64,000 bases of DNA from Conexibacter sp. CPCC 206217 (GTDB taxonomy: Bacteria > Actinomycetota > Thermoleophilia > Solirubrobacterales > Solirubrobacteraceae). Made by a program: the position numbers and the translations under genes. This document shows positions 59,328 through 64,000 of the stretch, in pieces. The stretch spans positions 1 to 64,000 of the forward strand of contig NZ_JAUTDO010000010.1 of assembly GCF_030646165.1 (NCBI RefSeq), in the 5' to 3' direction. Each line of letters starts with the position of its first letter. The first letter of the stretch is position 1. Below the pieces are notes generated by a model, which was not told the DNA's origin, ran no database searches, and saw nothing but the letters and a program-made list of their open reading frames with translations.

Positions 59328-61355
59328 ATGTCGTCCCTCCTGCTGCGCGCGTTCGCGGGCGCCGCCGTGCTCGCTGCCATGTCGCCGGCCGCGTCGCTCG
59401 CGGCCTCGCCACGTCCGTCGTTCGACCTCGAAGCCCATCGCGGCGGAATCGGGCTGCGATCCGAGAACACGCTCGCGAGCTTCGGCAACGCGATCAGGCT
59501 CGGCGTCACGACGCTCGAGCTCGACATCCAGATCACCGAGGACGGCGTCGCGGTCGTCTCGCACGACCGCAGGGTGACCGGCGCGAAGTGCGTCGACACC
59601 GCGCCCGCGACGCCGGGCGATCCCGAGTACCCGTACGTCGGCGACTGGGTCAAGGACCTGACGCTGGCGCAGGTCGAGACGCTCGACTGCGGATCCAGAA
59701 GACTCGCCGACTTCCCCACCCAGGAGAACGTCCCGGGCGTGAAGATCCCGACGCTGCGTCAGGTCTTCGACCTCGTCAACCGCTACGGCGCACCGGTCAG
59801 GCTGAACGTCGAGACGAAGTACGAGGCGGGCACGACCGAGACGCAGCCGCTGGAGCTGTTCGTGCAGGCGCTCGCGCGGGAGACGCGCCGCGCCGGGCTG
59901 CTCGGCCGCGTCACGCACCAGAGCTTCGCGTGGGCGGCGCTGAGACGGATGCGCCAGGTCGAGCCGCGGATCCCGATCGTCGCGCTGATGGAGCCGTACA
60001 GACGGCTCGACGGTTCGCTCAGAGCCAACTACAGAACGTGGCTCGACCTCGACCCGGCCGGCTACGGCGGCGACCTCGTGCGCGCGGCCGCGTCGTTCAG
60101 ACCGAACGCGATCTCGCCGGTGCACGCCTATCAGCAGAACGGCAGCGTCAGCGATCCCGACTACACGCCGTTCGTCACGAGAGCGAGCGTCAGCGAGGCG
60201 CATCGGCTCGGGATGGACGTGATCCCGTGGACGGTCGACGACCCCGCGACGATGGGCAAGCTGATCGACGACGGCGCCGACGGCATGATCACCGACTACC
60301 CGGATCGTCTGCGCGCCGTGCTGAGAGCGCGCCGCTACAAGCTGCCGGCCGGCACGCCGTCGCCCTTCGACGTGCAGGCCCATCGCGGTGGGCGCGCCTA
60401 CAACCCGGAGAACACGCTCGCGGCGTTCGGCTGGGCGCTGGACCAGCCGGACGTCTCGACGCTGGAGCTGGACACGGTCGTCACGCGCGACGACCAGCTC
60501 GTCGTCGCGCACGACCTCGTCGTCAACGGCGCGCTCTGCGCCGACACCGCCCCGGTGCGTGCGGGCGACCGCCAGTTCCCCTATGTCGGCAGACCGTTCC
60601 GCGAGCTGACGCTGGCGCAGGTCAGAACGCTCGACTGCGGCAAGGCGGGCGGCGGCTTCCCGACGCAGCAGCCCGCGCCGGGCGAGCGCGTCCCGACGCT
60701 GCGCCAGGTGCTCGCGCTGGTGAACGGGAGCGACCGCGACGACGTGCGCTTGAACGTCGAGACGAAGCTCTCGCCGCTGGTGCCGTTCCAGGGCACGACG
60801 CCGGAGGCGCACGCGAAGCTGGTCGTCAACGAGCTGAAGCGCGCGGGCCTGACCAAGCGCGCGACGCTGCAGTCGTTCGATTGGCGCACGCTGCTGGTCG
60901 CTCGCAGACTCGACCGCAGGCTGCAGACGGTCGCGCTCGTCTGGCAGTACGGCCCGGCCGAGTGCGTGACGCTGGCGGACGAGTGCTCGCTGCAGGCGCT
61001 CTACGGCGATCCGTCGGTCAAGAGCCCGTGGACCGGCGGGCTCGACTGGTGGCGCGACCAGGATCTCGGCAAGCTCGTGCGGCGCGCCGGCGCCTCCGTC
61101 GTCTCCGCCAACTGGCAGGTCCACGACCCGGACCAGGTCGCGGCGCCGAACGACGACTGGTACCTGCGCACCGACCCGTCGTACTTCCACGGGCCGGACG
61201 TCGCGGGGCTGCACAGACAGGGCCTGAAGGCGATCCCGTACACGCTCGACGACCCGGCCACGATCCAGCGCGCGATCGACCTCGGCGTCGACGGCGTGAT
61301 CAGCGACGACCCGCTGACGCTGATCGCGGTCGCGAAGCAGAACGGGCTGCGGTAG
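59328..61355 (+). CDS. Secreted protein with two glycerophosphodiester phosphodiesterase domains
   Basis: A 675-residue exported enzyme. Signal peptide LLLRAFAGAAVLAAMSPAAS (ends near residue 26). Domain 1 (30-335) has EAHRGGIGLRSENTL (His37, Arg38), TLELDIQ (Glu/Asp metal ligands) and VVSHDRRV (His80). Domain 2 (345-670) repeats the plan with QAHRGGRAYNPENTL (His353), TLELDTVVT and VVAHDLVV. Both halves also share a DLTLAQVETLDCG / ELTLAQVRTLDCG block, so this is an internal duplication. It splits glycerophosphodiesters or glycerol-phosphate polymers outside the cell. AAAGGAG ends 4 bases before ATG 59328. AGA codons are common. Confidence 0.93.
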   Translation: MSSLLLRAFAGAAVLAAMSPAASLAASPRPSFDLEAHRGGIGLRSENTLASFGNAIRLGVTTLELDIQITEDGVAVVSHDRRVTGAKCVDTAPATPGDPEYPYVGDWVKDLTLAQVETLDCGSRRLADFPTQENVPGVKIPTLRQVFDLVNRYGAPVRLNVETKYEAGTTETQPLELFVQALARETRRAGLLGRVTHQSFAWAALRRMRQVEPRIPIVALMEPYRRLDGSLRANYRTWLDLDPAGYGGDLVRAAASFRPNAISPVHAYQQNGSVSDPDYTPFVTRASVSEAHRLGMDVIPWTVDDPATMGKLIDDGADGMITDYPDRLRAVLRARRYKLPAGTPSPFDVQAHRGGRAYNPENTLAAFGWALDQPDVSTLELDTVVTRDDQLVVAHDLVVNGALCADTAPVRAGDRQFPYVGRPFRELTLAQVRTLDCGKAGGGFPTQQPAPGERVPTLRQVLALVNGSDRDDVRLNVETKLSPLVPFQGTTPEAHAKLVVNELKRAGLTKRATLQSFDWRTLLVARRLDRRLQTVALVWQYGPAECVTLADECSLQALYGDPSVKSPWTGGLDWWRDQDLGKLVRRAGASVVSANWQVHDPDQVAAPNDDWYLRTDPSYFHGPDVAGLHRQGLKAIPYTLDDPATIQRAIDLGVDGVISDDPLTLIAVAKQNGLR

Positions 61356-61366
61356 CCGCGTTCGCC

Positions 61367-61394
61367 GCGCGGCGCCGCTGACGTGGCGCCGCGC
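61367..61394 (+). terminator. GC hairpin after the phosphodiesterase gene
   Basis: GCGCGGCGCC, eight-base loop, GGCGCCGCGC: perfect ten-base-pair stem 11 bases past the stop codon. No T-run. Confidence 0.5.
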
Positions 61395-61407
61395 GCCGCC
61401 TGCTCCC

Positions 61408-61434
61408 GGCGCCGGATCTCTAGGATCCGGCGCC
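61408..61434. other. Eleven-base-pair hairpin ending one base before the DUF1801 start
   Basis: GGCGCCGGATC and GATCCGGCGCC pair perfectly around a TCTAG loop. The second arm ends one base before ATG 61436, and the stretch contains TAGGAT (61421-61426), a possible -10 box. It may be a DNA operator, or an RNA fold if transcription starts upstream. Confidence 0.5.
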
Positions 61435-61435
61435 G

Positions 61436-61858
61436 ATGCACGGGCCTGCCGAGACCGTCGAGCAGTTCCTCGCGGTGCTGCCGCCGCAGCGGCGCACGGC
61501 GGCGGTCGCCCTGCGGGCGACGATCCTCGCGACGCTGCCGGCCGGCTTCCAGGAGCGGCTGCAGTACGGGATGCTCTCCTACGGCGTGCCGTGGGAGAGC
61601 GGCGTCGGCATGCTCGCGCTCGTCTCGGTCGCGAACCATGGGCCGTACATGGCTTTCTACTTCAACTGCGTCGAGTCCGGCGGGGAGGAGGCGCTCTACG
61701 CGCGCTGGCGCGCGAGCGGGACGCCGTGCGAGACCGGCAGCCGCGCGGTCCGCTTCGGTTCGCTGGACGAGCTGGCGCTCGACGTCGTCGCGGAGTTCGT
61801 CGGCGGCGCCTCGGCGAGCGAGCTCAAAGCGTCCTACACGCGCACGCTGGACCGCTGA
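61436..61858 (+). CDS. DUF1801 (YdhG/YjhX-like) small protein
   Basis: A 140-residue protein: TVEQFLAVLPPQRRTAAVAL, then QERLQYGMLSYGVPW and MAFYFNCVESGGEEAL are the family's conserved strands. DUF1801 proteins share a fold with iron-chaperone/frataxin-like YdhG; their role is not established. The ATG has no ribosome-binding site and is preceded by a perfect hairpin. Confidence 0.8.
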   Translation: MHGPAETVEQFLAVLPPQRRTAAVALRATILATLPAGFQERLQYGMLSYGVPWESGVGMLALVSVANHGPYMAFYFNCVESGGEEALYARWRASGTPCETGSRAVRFGSLDELALDVVAEFVGGASASELKASYTRTLDR

Positions 61859-61872
61859 GCCTGGATCCAGGC

Positions 61873-61878
61873 TAAGGT
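61873..61878 (+). promoter_or_regulatory. Leaderless -10 box (TAAGGT) of the SixA gene
   Basis: TAAGGT lies 6 bases before ATG 61885, the same box and spacing as at 11033. Confidence 0.5.
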
Positions 61879-61884
61879 CGTCGC

Positions 61885-62325
61885 ATGATCTGGCTGCTGC
61901 GCCACGGCGACGCGTACGACCCGGAGCCGGGGCAGTCCGACGCGGAGCGGCCGCTGACGCAGAAGGGCGAGCGGCAGGCGCGCGCTGCCGGGCTGGCGCT
62001 CGCGAAGCTCGGCGTCAGCATCGACACGTGCCTTGCGAGTCCGCGCGTGCGCGCACGCGACACCGCGCTGCTGGCGTGCGAGGCGCTCGGCGTGGCGCCG
62101 CGGATCGAGCCGGCGCTGGCCGGCGGCCGCTTCGACGCGGAGGCGCTTGCGGCCGGCCACGGCGAGCACGTGCTGCTGGTCGGTCACGAGCCGGACTTCT
62201 CGCGCGCCGTGCACGAGCTGACGGGCGCCCAGGCGCAGATGAAGAAGGGAGGGCTCGCCGGCTGCGAGCCCGGCCTCCTGCACGTCCTGCTGCGCCCGGC
62301 GGAGCTGCGCGCGATCGCCGGCTGA
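61885..62325 (+). CDS. sixA: SixA-type phosphohistidine phosphatase
   Basis: A 146-residue histidine phosphatase: MIWLLRHGDAYDPE carries the catalytic RHG with the phosphorylated His, LTQKGERQARAAG and LASPRVRARDTALL the phosphate-contacting Arg, and LLVGHEPDFSR the second His. SixA enzymes remove phosphate from histidine in phosphorelay or PTS proteins. It is expressed from a leaderless promoter, separate from the DUF1801 gene. Confidence 0.88.
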   Translation: MIWLLRHGDAYDPEPGQSDAERPLTQKGERQARAAGLALAKLGVSIDTCLASPRVRARDTALLACEALGVAPRIEPALAGGRFDAEALAAGHGEHVLLVGHEPDFSRAVHELTGAQAQMKKGGLAGCEPGLLHVLLRPAELRAIAG

Positions 62326-62415
62326 GCCGTCCTTGGCCGCCAGTCCAGGGCGCCGCGCGGCATCTTTGTCCTTAGGTCCAGCGGTTATGGGGTAGGGCTT
62401 GGGCATCGTTGGGCA

Positions 62416-63270
62416 ATGCTCCGGACACGCGGGATCCTCGACCTGATGCCTGTCAGTCCCATTGACGGCGCGCGCTCCCGCGGGCGCGAGCGGCCGCTGA
62501 TCGCGGTCACGACCTCGGAGATGCGCGACCCGCCCGAGCACCTGACGAAGGACCAGGCGGATCCGCCGCGGCGCGAGATGGCACTCGGGTTGCGCTACCT
62601 GGAGGCGATCGAGTCGAGCGGCGGCGTGCCGGTCGTCGCGCCGCCGATGGGGCTGGTCGCGGCCGAGGCGCTGCTGGACGCCGTCGACGGGCTCTGCCTC
62701 TCCGGCGGCCCCGACATCCATCCGAGCGCCTACGGCCAGGAGCCGCATCCGGAGCTGGGACCGACCGAGCGCGAGCTGGACGCCTTCGAGCTGGCGCTCG
62801 TGCGCGCGGCCGACGCGCGCAGCCTGCCGGTGCTGGCCGTCTGCCGCGGCGCGCAGCTCGTCAACGTCGCGCGCGGCGGCACGCTGATCCAGCATCTGCC
62901 GGACGTCGTCGGCGACCAGATCGAGCACCGTCAGAGAGAGCGCGCGGAGAACCTCACGCACGCGATGAGGCTCGAGCCGGGCTCGCTGCTGTCGGAGATC
63001 GCCGGCTGGCACGACGGCGCCGTCAACTCGTTCCACCACCAGGCGGTCGACGAGCTGGGGTACGGGCTGACGGCCACCGGCTGGGCGCCGGACGGCACGA
63101 TCGAGGCGTTCGAGGCACCCGACCGGCCGTTCCTGATCGGCGTGCAGTGGCATGCCGAGTGCCTGATCGGCTGGCCCGAGCACGTCCGCCTGTTCCAGGC
63201 GTTCGTCGCCGCCTGCCGCGTCGGCGGCGGGGACCCGCGCGCCCGCGCCACTGAGCCAGTGGGCGGGTGA
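62416..63270 (+). CDS. Class I glutamine amidotransferase, gamma-glutamyl hydrolase (PuuD) type
   Basis: A 284-residue peptidase C26 family enzyme. Nucleophile Cys in LPVLAVCRGAQLVNVARGG, catalytic His and Glu in FLIGVQWHAECLIGWPEH, and GLCLSGGPDIHPSAYGQEPH plus SFHHQAVDELG, typical of gamma-glutamyl-GABA hydrolases. It cleaves gamma-glutamyl bonds. The start may be ATG 62416 or ATG 62446. It ends 7 bases before the amidotransferase gene at 63278 and is surely in the same operon. Confidence 0.87.
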   Translation: MLRTRGILDLMPVSPIDGARSRGRERPLIAVTTSEMRDPPEHLTKDQADPPRREMALGLRYLEAIESSGGVPVVAPPMGLVAAEALLDAVDGLCLSGGPDIHPSAYGQEPHPELGPTERELDAFELALVRAADARSLPVLAVCRGAQLVNVARGGTLIQHLPDVVGDQIEHRQRERAENLTHAMRLEPGSLLSEIAGWHDGAVNSFHHQAVDELGYGLTATGWAPDGTIEAFEAPDRPFLIGVQWHAECLIGWPEHVRLFQAFVAACRVGGGDPRARATEPVGG

Positions 63271-63277
63271 GCGGCCG

Positions 63278-64000
63278 ATGTGCGGCATCGCCGGCGAGAT
63301 CGCGTTCACGCGCGCCGCAGACGTCTGTGCGGTGCAGCGGATGGCGGACACGATGGCGCGCCGCGGACCGGACGGGCACGGCGCCTGGGCCTCCGGCGGC
63401 GTCGCGCTCGCGCACCGGCGGCTGAAGATCATCGACCTGTCCGAGCGCGCCGCGCAGCCGATGGTCGACTCCGACCTCGGCCTGACGATCGTCTTCAACG
63501 GCTGCATCTACAACTACAGAGCGCTGCGCGACGAGCTGGAGGCGGAGGGCTTCCGCTTCTTCTCGACGAGCGACTCGGAGGTGATCGCGAAGGCGTACCG
63601 CTGCTGGGGCGTGCGCTGCGTCGAGCGCTTCGCCGGCATGTTCGCGTTCGCGATCGCCGAGCGCGACAGCGGCAGAGTCGTGCTCGCGCGCGACCGCCTC
63701 GGGATCAAGCCGCTGTACCTGTCCGAGCAGGAGGGCGCGCTGCGCTTCGCCTCGACGCTGCCGGCGCTGCTGGCCGGCGGTGACGTCGACACGCGCCTGG
63801 ACCCGGTCGCGCTGCATCACTACTTCTCCTGGCACGCGGTCGTCCCGGCGCCTCACACCATCTTGCGGGGTGTCAGGAAGCTCCCACCCGCTACGGTCAT
63901 GACGATCGAGCCCGACGGCACCCGCACGCAGACGACCTACTGGGACCCGCCCTACGAGCGCCGGCCCGAGCACGACGGGATGAGCGAGCGCGACTGGAGC
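63278..64000 (+). CDS. AsnB-like amidotransferase, probable N-acetylglutaminylglutamine synthesis (partial)
   Basis: The first 241 residues of a class II glutamine amidotransferase, still open at the window end. Cys2 (MCGIAGEI) is the glutaminase nucleophile; MARRGPDGHGAW, LAHRRLKIIDLSERAAQPMV, VFNGCIYNYRALRDEL and ARDRLGIKPLYL follow the asparagine-synthetase pattern. The segments ALHHYFSWHAVVPAPHTILR and GVRKLPPATV match, from memory, the subgroup that makes the osmolyte N-acetylglutaminylglutamine amide rather than asparagine. The synthetase half and any partner genes lie beyond the window. Confidence 0.85.
   Translation, partial: MCGIAGEIAFTRAADVCAVQRMADTMARRGPDGHGAWASGGVALAHRRLKIIDLSERAAQPMVDSDLGLTIVFNGCIYNYRALRDELEAEGFRFFSTSDSEVIAKAYRCWGVRCVERFAGMFAFAIAERDSGRVVLARDRLGIKPLYLSEQEGALRFASTLPALLAGGDVDTRLDPVALHHYFSWHAVVPAPHTILRGVRKLPPATVMTIEPDGTRTQTTYWDPPYERRPEHDGMSERDWS

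Noticed and set aside
62366-62400. Promoter or iron box in CTTAGGTCCAGCGGTTATGG before the PuuD-like gene
   Set aside because: It has a TTAGG start but no symmetric second arm, and the possible -10 boxes are badly spaced. Not convincing.

Overview
The window is very GC-rich, with G or C at almost every third codon position, and has an actinobacterial character: NarL/DesK-type two-component systems, MMPL exporters, GntR and TetR regulators beside their targets, cspA, a PASTA domain, and many start codons placed 6-9 bases after a TAnnnT -10 box (leaderless style). Frequent AGA arginine codons in an otherwise GC-ending codon set, together with the gene content, make me favour the Solirubrobacterales/Thermoleophilia (Conexibacter-like). 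That assignment is inference. I see no tRNA, rRNA, CRISPR, insertion sequence or prophage, and no gene-free stretch longer than about 300 bases.

Region 1 (1-11.8 kb) is catabolic. Bases 101-1951 are a gene graveyard: pieces of an amidohydrolase, a short-chain dehydrogenase, a fumarylacetoacetate-hydrolase family enzyme and a sugar-type ABC ATPase lie around one intact GntR/FCD regulator. An intact operon follows: lipoprotein binding protein, tandem ABC ATPase, permease, hydantoinase A and B subunits, an M20 carbamoyl-amino-acid hydrolase, then a GntR/UTRA regulator. Most of its internal junctions are ATGA stop/start overlaps. Together they would import and hydrolyse a hydantoin or ureide-like compound.

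Region 2 (11.9-19.3 kb) has a TetR/hydrolase pair, a YbhN-like membrane protein, and a lipid block: a fatty-acyl-reductase-like SDR divergent from an alkyl-DHAP synthase, a PlsC-type acyltransferase and an extended SDR. This gene set resembles the eukaryotic ether-lipid pathway.

Region 3 (19.4-37 kb) holds a P1B ATPase with an unusual CPD motif, an aldo/keto reductase, two TetR/MMPL pairs with clear operators, a deoxyribosyltransferase-like protein, a siderophore-interacting reductase, cspA with a strong terminator, a P-loop kinase relative that has lost its Walker A motif, a lipoate ligase-like protein with DAHP synthase, a fatty-acid desaturase, a thiamine-binding protein and an M23 peptidase. 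The reductase and the desaturase share an inverted-repeat motif resembling an iron box.

Region 4 (37-46 kb) contains a Na+/H+ antiporter, a type III polyketide synthase-sulfotransferase operon, a NarL-type two-component system, a second aldo/keto reductase, a ribbon-helix-helix/MazF-like toxin-antitoxin locus (toxin apparently frameshifted) and a CapA-like phosphatase. Region 5 (46-64 kb) contains a DeoR regulator, glucose-6-phosphate dehydrogenase, an RTX-PASTA exported protein, a double histidine kinase with its response regulator, an FMN reductase, a patatin/acyl-reductase pair, a diguanylate cyclase, a tandem GDPD phosphodiesterase, DUF1801, SixA, a PuuD-like amidotransferase, and the start of a probable N-acetylglutaminylglutamine amidotransferase cut by the window end.
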